NCBI RefSeq assembly: GCF_050920755.1
Contig: NZ_CP158480.1
Span: 806,001 to 870,000, forward strand
Source of the DNA: Oligella sp050920755
GTDB lineage: Bacteria > Pseudomonadota > Gammaproteobacteria > Burkholderiales > Burkholderiaceae_B
Reading direction: 5' to 3'
Length of the DNA stretch: 64,000 nucleotides
Positions 26,239 to 35,186 of this stretch are shown here, piece after piece (position 1 is the stretch's first letter; each line of letters begins with the position of its first letter). Both the position numbers and the translations under genes were made by a program. The notes under the pieces were generated by a model. The model saw only the letters and a program-made list of their open reading frames with translations, was not told where the DNA came from and did no database searches.

Positions 26239-27162
26239 ATGACTGCTCCATCTCGTCCTCTCGTCGGTATTGCCCTGGTAATTTTATCTACATGGGCTTT
26301 GTCCTCTTTAGATGCCGGGGGTAAGTGGTTGATGCAGTTCGGTTTACCACTGGTGGTGCTGAGCTGGGTGCGTTATTTGATACACGCGGTATTGGTTTTG
26401 GTGTTTACGGTGCCTAGTCGTGGTTTAGGTATTTTTAAATCCAAGCAGTTGAAATTTCAAATACTGCGTGGAGCGGCGGTACTGACGGCGACGATGACAT
26501 TTTTTTCAGCATTGCGATATTTGCCGCAGGCGGAAGCGACAGCGATTAACTTTTTAGCACCGTTATTAGTTTTATGCTTGGCGCCTTTTATTTTAAAAGA
26601 GCCGCCTCGCTTTTATCGTTGGTTGGCAGCACTATGCGGCTTTATCGGTGTGCTGGTGATTGTGCGCCCGGGTTCCGGTTTACACCCACTGGGTGTGATG
26701 TTCGGTCTGATGACTGCGGGAATTTTTTCTTTTCAATTTATCGTTACTCGCCAATTGGCCGAAGACGATTCTATGACCACGCTATTGTGGACCGGTTTGA
26801 TTGGTACGGCGATTAGCAGCGTTTTAGTGCTGTTTTATGTGGATGATTTAGTACGTATTTTCAGGGAATATCATACCCTTGATTGGTTGGTTTTGGCATC
26901 AACCGGTATTTTCGGTACCTTGGGACATTGGCTACAGATCAAAGCCTATCAAAATGCATCGGCCTCGTTGCTGGCGCCTTTTGTGTATCTGCAAATCGTC
27001 GCGGCGTCCACCATTGCTTGGTTGATTTGGCAGCAGTTTCCGGATGCCATGAGTTGGTTAGGCATTTTAATCGTCTGTGGCAGTGGTATCACTGTCTCAC
27101 TGATCGAATGGCGTCATAACCAAGCGACAAAGCGATTAGTCGAGCAGGCGCTACCTGATTGA
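26239..27162 (+). CDS. EamA-family (DMT) transporter, copy 2
   Basis: A paralogue of the gene at 24520, 307 residues, with two EamA repeats and about ten membrane segments. Long stretches match copy 1: STWALSS, LPQAEATAINFLAPLLVLCL, DSMTTLLWTGLIGT and YLQIVAAS. The pair most likely arose by local duplication, with tRNA-Lys now between them. The substrate is unknown. It converges on nnrD with a 15-bp gap and no clear terminator. Confidence 0.85.
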   Translation: MTAPSRPLVGIALVILSTWALSSLDAGGKWLMQFGLPLVVLSWVRYLIHAVLVLVFTVPSRGLGIFKSKQLKFQILRGAAVLTATMTFFSALRYLPQAEATAINFLAPLLVLCLAPFILKEPPRFYRWLAALCGFIGVLVIVRPGSGLHPLGVMFGLMTAGIFSFQFIVTRQLAEDDSMTTLLWTGLIGTAISSVLVLFYVDDLVRIFREYHTLDWLVLASTGIFGTLGHWLQIKAYQNASASLLAPFVYLQIVAASTIAWLIWQQFPDAMSWLGILIVCGSGITVSLIEWRHNQATKRLVEQALPD

Positions 27163-27177
27163 TGGTTTAGGTATAAA

Positions 27178-28068
27178 CTATACGGATATTAAAAGATTTC
27201 TTAGGTATCTGGCGGCTTCGGCAATTTCGCCACTACAAAGTCCGATGGGGCCGACCTGATTAAGTACCAGTAAATCAGCCGCAGCACCGTGTAACCAAAC
27301 GCCACCGGCCACTGCTTCATCCGGCGCAAGCCCTTGGGCTAACAGACTGATAATCATGCCGCTTAAAACATCACCGCTACCGGCAGTGGCCAAACCCGGG
27401 TTACCGCTTTGGTTAACGAGCAAGTCCTCGTCGGGGGCGGCAATTAGGCTTTGGTGCCCCTTCAGCACCACTCGGCAAAAGTACTTCTCAGAGAGTTCGA
27501 GCGCGGCTTCTTCTCGGTTGGCTTGTACCTCCTTGGTGCTGCAATCTAAGAGACGGGCAGCTTCAGTAGGATGAGGGGTAATCACTGCCGGTACCAGACG
27601 GGCGGACAGGTAATCGGCCAGTTCGGGATGCTTGCTCAGCATATTTAAGGCATCGGCATCAAGCAGTATGGGTTTGTCGACCGCTTTTTGTAGTAAAGCA
27701 CTTAGTATCTCGTATTCCTTCTCCTCTTGGCCCATACCGCAACCGACGCACCAGTGACTGATATCATGACGCTGCAGTAAAACTTCAGCACTGCTAAGCA
27801 TCAGTTCAGGTCGCTCAGGAATATAGGGTAGGGGCGCACGCTCTTGGCAAAAGCCCAGCCACAGCTTACCGCAACCGCTCATCAGTGCGGCAGTACCGGC
27901 CAATACAATGGCACCGCTCATGCCCTGACAACCACCGACAATGCCTACTGTACCGAAACTGCCTTTATGGCTCTCTAAAGCGCGCTCTTGCAATAGTCCG
28001 GGGAAGTTTTGTTGACAATGTGATAGCCATTCTTCGATTAAGTTATCGCTTACTTCAAAACCGGCCAT
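27178..28068 (-). CDS. nnrD: ADP-dependent (S)-NAD(P)H-hydrate dehydratase NnrD
   Basis: Metabolite-repair enzyme of the ribokinase fold that dehydrates damaged NAD(P)H hydrates. This is the NnrD (YjeF C-terminal) domain alone, 296 residues, without the fused NnrE epimerase domain found in E. coli. Motifs are GTVGIVGGCQGMSGAI near the start, LDADALN, PHPTEAARLL, VVLKG and the catalytic GNPGLATAGSGDVLSG. AAGGAG lies 9 bases before the ATG. It follows sbcC by 27 bp on the same strand and is probably cotranscribed. Confidence 0.92.
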   Translation of the reverse strand: MAGFEVSDNLIEEWLSHCQQNFPGLLQERALESHKGSFGTVGIVGGCQGMSGAIVLAGTAALMSGCGKLWLGFCQERAPLPYIPERPELMLSSAEVLLQRHDISHWCVGCGMGQEEKEYEILSALLQKAVDKPILLDADALNMLSKHPELADYLSARLVPAVITPHPTEAARLLDCSTKEVQANREEAALELSEKYFCRVVLKGHQSLIAAPDEDLLVNQSGNPGLATAGSGDVLSGMIISLLAQGLAPDEAVAGGVWLHGAAADLLVLNQVGPIGLCSGEIAEAARYLRNLLISV

Positions 28069-28094
28069 TGTCTCATCTCCTTAAAAAATTCATA

Positions 28095-31000
28095 CTAAGC
28101 CGCTCTGATGCCCGGGCCTTCCAGACGGCTGCGACCGGCACTCATCGGAATCACTTGAATATGAGTGCTGATTCTTTCCTTAAGTGCGGCGACATGAGAA
28201 ATAATACCAATTGTTTTACCACTGCGTTGCAAATTCGCCAATGAGCTTAGGGCAATATCCAAACTGTCTTCATCCAAGGTGCCGAAGCCCTCATCTAAAA
28301 ACAGCGATTCTAAGCGCATATTACCGGCCACCATCTGTGATAAACCGAGTGCTAAGGCAAGGCTGACAATAAAGCTTTCCCCACCGGAAAGATTTTTGAT
28401 GGAGCGTAATTCGCCACCCTGATAGTGATCCTCTACAAATAGCTCCAAGCGGCTGCCCGGCTGCGGGTCAAGGCGCAAGGAGTAACGATCACTCATCTGA
28501 GCCAATTGCGTATTGGCATAATGCAGCACAAATTCAAAGGTTAAACTCTGCGCAAAGTTGCGGTATTTCTTACCGTCGGCAGAACCGATTAATTCGTGTA
28601 ATAGGCGCCAGCGATTGGTTTCTTTTTCTTGTGCTGCAATAAGCTTTGTTTGTTCCGCAAGACGGTTTAAAGCCTCAAAATGATTATTTAATTTTTCAGT
28701 ATTCCGTCCTTTAATTGAGTTGAGCTCGGCCTTTTCTTCTTCTAATTGCCCCAATTCTGTCTGACAGACGGCTAATTCCTTCGGTGTTTGCGGTTGTTGT
28801 GCTGCCAGTTCCAGGCGTTTTTCCTGCGTTTGCTTTAATTGCTCCGTTAACAGGTTTTTACGCTCATTAATACTGCGTTGCTCTTGGTCAAGCGTTAAGC
28901 GTTCCGCTTCATCCATGCAAGCCTTTAAAAATTCCTCTTCATCGGCAAATTGATGTTGTTTTAGTTTGATATTAAAGTTAACGATTGCTTCATTTAGTTC
29001 AGTGTCAAGCTTTTGCACCTCTTCATTTAAGCTGATAACCCGTTGATTGAGGCGAGTATAGCTAATCGCTGCCTCATCTTTGGCTTGGTTGCGTTGCTTT
29101 AATTGCGCATCAAGACGTGCCAGTACCTGCTTGAGCTGTTCCTCTTCCAGCTCCGGATCTTTATCGGCAAATAGCTCGGCGCGTGATTTTTTGCTTGCAT
29201 CCAGCTTTGAATTCATGCTCTTAAGTGTACTTTCCGTGACGGCGATGCTTTCCTGATAGTGCTTCAAATGCTTTGTATGGTTATTGATATTGACTTTTAA
29301 GCCCTCTAAGTCAACGCGAATTTGTTGGGCCCAATGTTGCGCCTTTTCTCTAAAGCTCAGTTCATTGCTAAGCTGAGTCATCTGTTCCTGTAAACGCGCT
29401 TTTTGTGAGGAAAGCACTTCTTCACTGAGAAATTGCGCATCCGCTATTTCTTTTAGCTCCGTAAACTTGATGAGCTTAAGCTTGGCGCCATTTAATTCGC
29501 TAAGTGAGGATTCCCTGCTTTTTATTTTGTCCAAGATAGCCAGCAGTTCCTCAGCAACCTCTTTTAAACGCTGATCCAAGGACTGTATATCTGCCTCATG
29601 ACGAGTGATTTGCAGCTTATTATTATTCACCTTCTCTTGGGCTACTTTGTGTGCTTGCTTTGCCTGCGTCAAATATTGCTGTGTAATATCCGGACCGGGA
29701 CTGTCGCTGTCTGCCCAAGGATGCTCCAAGGCGCCACAGAGTGGGCAGGGTGTGCCCTCAATTAATTCTGATCGATGTTGCTCCAGACTTTGGCGGGTGA
29801 GGGCGAGCTTATGCTCAGCCTCATATTGTGCGAGCTTGGCTTCAGATAATTCCAGTTGTTGCTGAAATTGCTCAGCCTTGCTGTTAAGTTTGGTTAAAGA
29901 CTCACTGAGCGTCTTTTTGTCTTGTTCAGATTTACTTTTTTCTGCGCTTTTATGGTTATAGTTTTTAATCAGATCGCTGAGTGCTTCTAAGATGGCCTGC
30001 GCTTGCTTGACCTGCTCATGGCGATTTTTTAAAGTGCTAAGCTCGGCTTGATTGCATAAAAGGCTTAAAAGATGTGAACTGTCTGCATTGACCGGATCAG
30101 CCTGCAGCGCAAATCCTTTTTCCTCAAAACGCTGACAGGCTTGGATAATTAATGCCGTGGTTTTTTGATATTTCGCTTTATCAAAATTAAGCTGCGCCTC
30201 GGTATTTTTCAGATTCTCAAGGCTTTTTTGCAGATTGTCTTGTTCATGTTGTAGCAGTCCGAGTTGTTGTTTAATCTCATTATCCAAAACGCGCACTTCT
30301 TTAAAGAGTTTAGCTTTTTCCTCTAATCGTTCACTTTGTCGATTGCGTTCTGTCTCGGCTGCTTGATATTCCCGCTGTGTTTGATTGCGCTTAGCGAGCG
30401 CTGTACTTAGCTGCGGCTCTAATTGCTGCAGACTGTCACGATTGTTTTTTAAGGCGTTACGTAAGCCATTTAAGACGGTATAGTCCTTAATTAAAGCTAA
30501 GCTTTTATTGGCTAAAGCCAGATTCAGGGCTTTGGGGGCGAAATTCTGCTCATCTTGTATGGCTATTGCAAGTAAGCGCTTAAGCTCCTCCTCACTTTGC
30601 CTGGTCTTGGTACTTTCTTCCCACCATTTAATTAATTGAGTAAGGGCTTGCTGCTGTTGATTGATTTGCCGGAGTTTGCCGTTCAGCTGTTCTAAGGATC
30701 CTTGTAAAGCCGTGACTTCCTCCTCTTGGAGGAGTGTAATGCCGTCTAATCCTGCATTTAAAAGCGCCAGTTTTTTTTCTTCTTGGCTTTTAATTTCGTG
30801 AACTTTGATTGAAATATCGCTATAAATTTGAGTGCCGGTAATTTGCTCCAAAATAGGAGAGCGCTCTTCTTCCTTGGCGTTTAAAAAATCGGCAAAACGT
30901 CCTTGCGCCAGAAGCGTGGTGCGGGTAAAGCGTTCAAAATCCAAGCCCGTAATCTCTGCGGTTAATTGATTAATATCCTGAATGCGACTGGCAATTAACT

Positions 31001-31367
31001 TGCCGGTATCCACATCAAAGAGTTCACGATTGATATTTTGTAAATTACCATCCACACGATTATGAGCACGTCGCTGGCTCCAAGAGGCGCTATACGTTTT
31101 ATTGCCGACTTGAAATTTAAGCTCCGCAAAGCACTCGCTATGTTGGCGCGACATAATCTCATTTTGTGATTTACTGATGGTGTCCAATCTTGGTGTACGG
31201 CCATAAAGCGCCAGACAAATCGCATCCAGTAGGGTGGTTTTACCGGCCCCGGTCGGTCCTGAAATAGCAAAAATACCGTTTTGCTCATAGGCTTCATGGC
31301 TAAAATCAATTAACCACTCACCTTCAAGCGAATTGAGATTTTTAAAACGTAACGCTAATAACTTCAT
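28095..31367 (-). CDS. sbcC: SbcC, ATPase subunit of the SbcCD nuclease
   Basis: Rad50-like SMC ATPase that works with SbcD to cleave DNA hairpins and protein-blocked ends. The Walker A loop GPTGAGKTTLLDAI lies near residues 37-50. Two long coiled coils rich in Gln, Glu and Lys flank the zinc hook CPLC at about residues 539-542. The ABC signature NLSGGESFIVSLALALGLS (about 985-1003) and Walker B LESLFLDEGFGTLDE follow. Length 1090 is normal. Its ATG overlaps the sbcD stop by four bases (ATGA), as expected for a coupled pair. Confidence 0.95.
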   Translation of the reverse strand: MKLLALRFKNLNSLEGEWLIDFSHEAYEQNGIFAISGPTGAGKTTLLDAICLALYGRTPRLDTISKSQNEIMSRQHSECFAELKFQVGNKTYSASWSQRRAHNRVDGNLQNINRELFDVDTGKLIASRIQDINQLTAEITGLDFERFTRTTLLAQGRFADFLNAKEEERSPILEQITGTQIYSDISIKVHEIKSQEEKKLALLNAGLDGITLLQEEEVTALQGSLEQLNGKLRQINQQQQALTQLIKWWEESTKTRQSEEELKRLLAIAIQDEQNFAPKALNLALANKSLALIKDYTVLNGLRNALKNNRDSLQQLEPQLSTALAKRNQTQREYQAAETERNRQSERLEEKAKLFKEVRVLDNEIKQQLGLLQHEQDNLQKSLENLKNTEAQLNFDKAKYQKTTALIIQACQRFEEKGFALQADPVNADSSHLLSLLCNQAELSTLKNRHEQVKQAQAILEALSDLIKNYNHKSAEKSKSEQDKKTLSESLTKLNSKAEQFQQQLELSEAKLAQYEAEHKLALTRQSLEQHRSELIEGTPCPLCGALEHPWADSDSPGPDITQQYLTQAKQAHKVAQEKVNNNKLQITRHEADIQSLDQRLKEVAEELLAILDKIKSRESSLSELNGAKLKLIKFTELKEIADAQFLSEEVLSSQKARLQEQMTQLSNELSFREKAQHWAQQIRVDLEGLKVNINNHTKHLKHYQESIAVTESTLKSMNSKLDASKKSRAELFADKDPELEEEQLKQVLARLDAQLKQRNQAKDEAAISYTRLNQRVISLNEEVQKLDTELNEAIVNFNIKLKQHQFADEEEFLKACMDEAERLTLDQEQRSINERKNLLTEQLKQTQEKRLELAAQQPQTPKELAVCQTELGQLEEEKAELNSIKGRNTEKLNNHFEALNRLAEQTKLIAAQEKETNRWRLLHELIGSADGKKYRNFAQSLTFEFVLHYANTQLAQMSDRYSLRLDPQPGSRLELFVEDHYQGGELRSIKNLSGGESFIVSLALALGLSQMVAGNMRLESLFLDEGFGTLDEDSLDIALSSLANLQRSGKTIGIISHVAALKERISTHIQVIPMSAGRSRLEGPGIRAA

Positions 31368-32590
31368 GGCTGCTCTTCGTCGTGCTGTAGGCGGTATAGG
31401 GTTTCTTGATAAGTCATTAATAAATCCGCTCGTTGCGTCTCAGGGATCTGTTGGCGATCCAGTAAACGTTTAAAGACATCCTCCACGCTTAATTGCTCCA
31501 GTGTCTCAAGCTTATCTTCACTTTGTAAATGGACATTTTGGCGTTGATAATTAATCAGTTTTAAAATCTCGACTTGGGAGTTTTTGGTTTGATCCATCAA
31601 GAGTGAGCGCAAATTGCTTTGCAGCTCATCACTTTGATAAGTAATCTCTAACCAAATCGATTCATTTTGTGCTTTTAATTTTTCAATGGCAGATTGTAAA
31701 GTGCTTAAATCACCGGCGATTTTATGCAGGCGCTGAAAGGTAGGCACCGGCACTTCCGTCACCTGTGCTTCATGTTGATGATTAAAATCCACGACCAGTA
31801 CTTGCTTAGGGCGATTGCATTCATCAAAACACATGGCTAGGGGACTGCCGCTATAGCGTATATGATTAAGACCGCCTACCTTTTGGGGTTGATGAATATG
31901 TCCGAGCGCTACGTAATTAAAGTCCTGACTGAATAAGTCACTTCTCAGTTGGCCTAGGCTGCCCACATATAAATCACGCACACCGTCTCCCTCAGAAGTT
32001 ACACCGCCGGTCATAAATAAATGGCCTGTTGCGACCATCGGTACCGCGTATTTGTCGGCCTGCTTCTTGGCATAGTCCGCGACTTGCGCATAGTGTTGAT
32101 GATAGGCCTCAATAATGCGTTGGTCCTTATCCGCAAGGCTCTCTAAGGCCTCATAACGACGTATATCCCGATCACTTAAAAATGGCACGGCCCCAACGAC
32201 TAAACCGACTTCACCCTGATGATTGTCGAGTAACAGCACTTCGTCCTGAATATTGTCACAGGCTTGACCCACCACATGTACATTAAGATTTTTCAGAATG
32301 GCACCGGGCGCATTTAAGAAATTCGCCGAATCGTGATTGCCGCCAATCACTACAATATGACGACAACAGGCTTTCGCTGAAGCGGCTGCCAAGAAGTTGT
32401 AATATTGATCCTGAGCGGTGACGCTGGGAGTCGTCGTATCAAAAATATCGCCGGCGATGATTAACACCTCAATCTGCCGATCCTCAATACATTGCAGCAT
32501 CCAATCCAGCAGTTGAGAGAATTCGGCATAGCGTCTTTTGCCCAGTAGAGAGCGGCCCAAATGCCAGTCGGAGGTATGTAAAATACGCAT
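31364..32590 (-). CDS. sbcD: SbcD, nuclease subunit of SbcCD
   Basis: Mre11-like calcineurin-fold exonuclease and endonuclease. Phosphoesterase metal motifs appear in order: DWHLG at residues 8-12, IAGDIFDTT, GGNHDS, ATGHLF and ALGHIHQP. The C-terminal capping domain follows to residue 408. The gene opens the sbcD-sbcC-nnrD run and is divergent from the HugZ-like gene, with 122 bp between them that should hold both promoters. Confidence 0.95.
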   Translation of the reverse strand: MRILHTSDWHLGRSLLGKRRYAEFSQLLDWMLQCIEDRQIEVLIIAGDIFDTTTPSVTAQDQYYNFLAAASAKACCRHIVVIGGNHDSANFLNAPGAILKNLNVHVVGQACDNIQDEVLLLDNHQGEVGLVVGAVPFLSDRDIRRYEALESLADKDQRIIEAYHQHYAQVADYAKKQADKYAVPMVATGHLFMTGGVTSEGDGVRDLYVGSLGQLRSDLFSQDFNYVALGHIHQPQKVGGLNHIRYSGSPLAMCFDECNRPKQVLVVDFNHQHEAQVTEVPVPTFQRLHKIAGDLSTLQSAIEKLKAQNESIWLEITYQSDELQSNLRSLLMDQTKNSQVEILKLINYQRQNVHLQSEDKLETLEQLSVEDVFKRLLDRQQIPETQRADLLMTYQETLYRLQHDEEQP

Positions 32591-32712
32591 ATTTATGGGT
32601 TCTAAAGTACTTGGTTGCAGAGATTAAAGCATTTATATTAGACCAGAAAGTTTAAAATGCAAGTAAAAAGGCTATGATTAGCTATGATAAGTGATATTAA
32701 GCGAGGAAATGT

Positions 32713-33219
32713 ATGAATCAGTCAATGCAGGATCGTGCGGCTAAAAATGCCGAGTTGGCTGCCAAGCTACAAGGCTTGCATCAGCAGAAAAGTTTGTTGA
32801 TAGCAAGTTCAAATACGGACGGATCGCCCTTAATCAGTTATGCCCCTTTTTGTGAATATCATGGCGTTTTCTATGTGTTTATCAGCTATTTGGCTGAGCA
32901 TACGCCGAATTTGCTTGAACGCCCACGGGCTTCAATTATGCTGTTGCAGGATGAAGCTAAAACAAGCAATGTCTTTGTGCGTGAGCGTGTACGCTACGAG
33001 GTGAAATGTCACGCTATCAATCGTGATGAGCCTTTATTCGAAGCTGTATTGCAGGTTTTGGAGCAAAAGCAGGGTAAGATGGTGGGCTTACTTAAAACGT
33101 TGGGCGATTTTTATTTAATTGCTTTAAAGCCGACAGAGGGTAGTTTGGTCGTGGGTGCCGGTGCGGCTTATCGCTTTAAAGCGGGGCAGATGGATTTTGA
33201 GCAGGTGCGCGGCCGATAA
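32713..33219 (+). CDS. HugZ/HutZ-like heme-utilization protein
   Basis: A 168-residue split-barrel (pyridoxamine-phosphate-oxidase-like) protein. The family includes HugZ and HutZ, which bind and break down heme to release iron. Visible are SLLIASSNTDGSPLISYAPF, the central YVFISYLAEHTPNLLERPRASIMLL with its conserved His, and the C-terminal KTLGDFYLIALKPTEGSLVVGAGAAY. No heme receptor, TonB or Fur box is visible nearby, so the role in heme use rests on family alone. GAGGAAATGT precedes the ATG. Confidence 0.78.
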   Translation: MNQSMQDRAAKNAELAAKLQGLHQQKSLLIASSNTDGSPLISYAPFCEYHGVFYVFISYLAEHTPNLLERPRASIMLLQDEAKTSNVFVRERVRYEVKCHAINRDEPLFEAVLQVLEQKQGKMVGLLKTLGDFYLIALKPTEGSLVVGAGAAYRFKAGQMDFEQVRGR

Positions 33220-33251
33220 TCGGATAAAATAGCAGGCAAAGGAGATTGTTG

Positions 33252-33530
33252 ATGAAGAAAGTTATTTTGACGGCTTTGAGTGTATTGGCACTGAGTGCTT
33301 GCGTACAAGCGCCGATTTATCCCCCAATGACTGAGGCGGAGATGGCAACGGCTTCTTGTCGTGATTTATGGAAGGAGTCTGAAAAGCTGACGCGTGAGAT
33401 TAATAATGTCCGTTATAAGCATAAATTCGATGCCCCAAGCGGTCGTGATGCCGAGGTTTTGGATGCTGCACAGACTCGTTTAAATCAAGTGCGTGAGTTA
33501 AGTGTTCAGAAAATGTGCACTTTCGGTTAG
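33252..33530 (+). CDS. Small lipoprotein with two extra cysteines (A)
   Basis: A 92-residue protein with a signal peptide (KKVILTALSVLALSAC); the lipobox LSAC places the lipidated Cys at residue 17. The mature part is helical and charged, with one Cys near its start (ATASCRDL) and one four residues from the end (KMCTFG), which could form a disulfide. I start at the ATG at 33252 with GGAG 7 bases upstream, although two TTG codons precede it in frame. I do not recognise the family. The next gene encodes a protein of similar plan. Confidence 0.75.
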   Translation: MKKVILTALSVLALSACVQAPIYPPMTEAEMATASCRDLWKESEKLTREINNVRYKHKFDAPSGRDAEVLDAAQTRLNQVRELSVQKMCTFG

Positions 33531-33548
33531 TTTTTATCGTTATTTGAA

Positions 33549-33785
33549 ATGTTTAAATTTAAATTCTTTGCTTTATTAGCCGCTACGATGACTTTAGCGG
33601 CTTGCGCCACTTCCGACGAGGAGATGGCTGATAGTGATAATTGCGCAGTCTCTAATCAACGTATTATTCAGAGTAATGCGCAAGTCGGTCCCGGTTCCGG
33701 TAACTTTTTAAATCGTTACCGCATGGATAAGGCCGCGGACTATGAGCGTGAGCGCGCTCGACGGATGAATTGCGGTCAGTTTTAA
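33549..33785 (+). CDS. Small lipoprotein with two extra cysteines (B)
   Basis: A 78-residue protein with a signal peptide ending in the lipobox LAAC (Cys at residue 19). The mature part of about 60 residues has Cys in SDNCAVSN and again four residues from the end in NCGQF, the same layout as the preceding lipoprotein. The rest is polar and charged (DKAADYERERARRMN). The two genes are 18 bp apart and probably cotranscribed. No ribosome site is obvious. Function unknown. Confidence 0.7.
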   Translation: MFKFKFFALLAATMTLAACATSDEEMADSDNCAVSNQRIIQSNAQVGPGSGNFLNRYRMDKAADYERERARRMNCGQF

Positions 33786-33795
33786 GTGATTGTAT

Positions 33796-33820
33796 CGGCG
33801 CCGAGGGCTATTCGGCGCCG
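33796..33820. repeat. GC-rich hairpin at the lipoprotein B / rnhA convergence
   Basis: CGGCGCCGA (33796-33804) and TCGGCGCCG (33812-33820) form a perfect 9-bp GC-rich stem covering the rnhA stop codon and the space after lipoprotein B. There is no T-run on either strand, so it may be a message-stabilising or Rho-independent-like stop without a U tract. Confidence 0.45.
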
Positions 33821-34278
33821 GCGAGTACTTGTGCAACACCCATATTAGCAAGCGCGTCGGCACGTTCATTGCCGGCATCGCCGCTGTGGCCTTTGACCCA
33901 ATGCCATTGTATTTGATGGCGTTCACTCTGTTCAAGGATCTGTAGCCATAGATCCTTGTTTTGTACCGGTTTATTGTTGGCGGTTTTCCAATTTCTTTTG
34001 ATCCAACCCGGCATCCATTCATTTAGGCCTTTTTTAACGTATTGAGAATCGACATAGAGTTCAAGTTGCCAAGGCTTTTTAAAAAACTCCAGTGCTTTAA
34101 TAACCGCCATCATTTCCATGCGATTATTGGTGGTTTCCAACTCACCGCCAAATAACTCCTTCTCTCTACCGGCGTGCTCGGGATCTTTGTATTTCATATA
34201 CACACCCCAACCGCCGGGGCCGGGATTGCCTTTGCAGGCCCCATCGGTCCAGATTTGCACAATGGTCTTATTTGGCAT
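33808..34278 (-). CDS. rnhA: Ribonuclease HI
   Basis: Endonuclease that cuts RNA in RNA-DNA hybrids. The four catalytic acidic residues sit in IWTDGACKGNPGPGGW (Asp), ETTNNRMEMMAVIKALE (Glu), LYVDSQYVKKG (Asp) and WVKGHSGDAGNERAD (Asp). Length 156 is normal. It lies 11 bp after the YafS-like methyltransferase on the same strand and near gloB, an arrangement also seen around E. coli rnhA, yafS and gloB. Confidence 0.96.
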   Translation of the reverse strand: MPNKTIVQIWTDGACKGNPGPGGWGVYMKYKDPEHAGREKELFGGELETTNNRMEMMAVIKALEFFKKPWQLELYVDSQYVKKGLNEWMPGWIKRNWKTANNKPVQNKDLWLQILEQSERHQIQWHWVKGHSGDAGNERADALANMGVAQVLAGAE

Positions 34279-34289
34279 ACATACCTCGT

Positions 34290-35162
34290 TTAAAGTTTAT
34301 TTTTTGTGGCCACCACAGCAGGTCGAAGCGATGCTTTTTGCTTTTTAAGGGTGGCCGGGCCGACCAAACTCGGACGGCAATGGCGCTTGATGGCCGATAC
34401 ATAAAAAACGGCACCGGCGAGCGGCCACCAGCGGTTACCGGCTTTATTCATAAAGGCAAACTTATGCAGCCATTTTGGACTCATAAGTGCCGGTTCATAG
34501 CAAGCGAGCTGTCCCCGATCAATTTCAAAGGACAGTAATTGTAGCCAATCCTTGGTCTTGTGTAGTGAAATCTGCTGATTATTGGGAACCGGCAAATAGG
34601 GAAAGCGCGAGAACTTATTACGTAAACCCCAGAGACTATAGGGATTAAAACCGAAAATCAATAACCTGCCTTCATTAACCAAAACCCGTTCAACCTCTCT
34701 AAGCAGATGATGAGGCTGCTCGTAGCAATCTAGCGTAAAGGGCAGGATAATCAGATCCACTGATTCGCTTTCAAAGTTTAAGTGCTGAGTGCTGTCACAG
34801 CTCGCTGCTTTTTCTTGAACAGAACGTTGGGGAATATCCCGGCGTTCGCGGTAAATGGCTTCCAGCTCCTCTTGATAGGGCAGCTCGTCACCTGTGCTCG
34901 CTGCCTCATCTGTATCAATACTTAGATGATTGACATCACTTAAATCATCTTGGGTTAGAATAACCTTGGCTCGAATGCGGTTTTTGCGTAGCAGCTCATA
35001 GTCCGGCAAGCCGAATTGCAGGGCGGTATAGCCGAATACATTGGCGAGCAAGTCATCAGCCTTGCTCTGCATCCAGTCTGCCACTAACTGACCCATCGGG
35101 GTGCTTAGCCACTCATCAAGCGAGATTTGGTGGGTTTTACGGTTCTGCACATTCGTCTTCAT
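34290..35162 (-). CDS. YafS-like class I methyltransferase
   Basis: A 290-residue protein of the SAM-methyltransferase fold resembling YafS, which is encoded between gloB and rnhA in E. coli as here. Motifs are EWLSTPMGQLVADW at the start, VDLIILPFTLDCYEQPHHLLREVERVL for the central fold, and GRLLIFGFNPYSLWGLR. The glycine-rich SAM loop is weak (VFGYTALQFGLPDY), which is usual in this family. A linker rich in Glu and Asp lies at about residues 80-115. Substrate unknown. Its start is only 24 bp from the divergent gloB start. Confidence 0.72.
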   Translation of the reverse strand: MKTNVQNRKTHQISLDEWLSTPMGQLVADWMQSKADDLLANVFGYTALQFGLPDYELLRKNRIRAKVILTQDDLSDVNHLSIDTDEAASTGDELPYQEELEAIYRERRDIPQRSVQEKAASCDSTQHLNFESESVDLIILPFTLDCYEQPHHLLREVERVLVNEGRLLIFGFNPYSLWGLRNKFSRFPYLPVPNNQQISLHKTKDWLQLLSFEIDRGQLACYEPALMSPKWLHKFAFMNKAGNRWWPLAGAVFYVSAIKRHCRPSLVGPATLKKQKASLRPAVVATKNKL

Positions 35163-35186
35163 AGTTAAATCATCAGGAGGGGAGAT

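Noticed and set aside
29605..29865. Cys-rich 86-codon plus-strand frame
   Set aside because: It is the antisense of the SbcC zinc-hook region; the Cys residues come from frame-shifted reading of coiled-coil codons.
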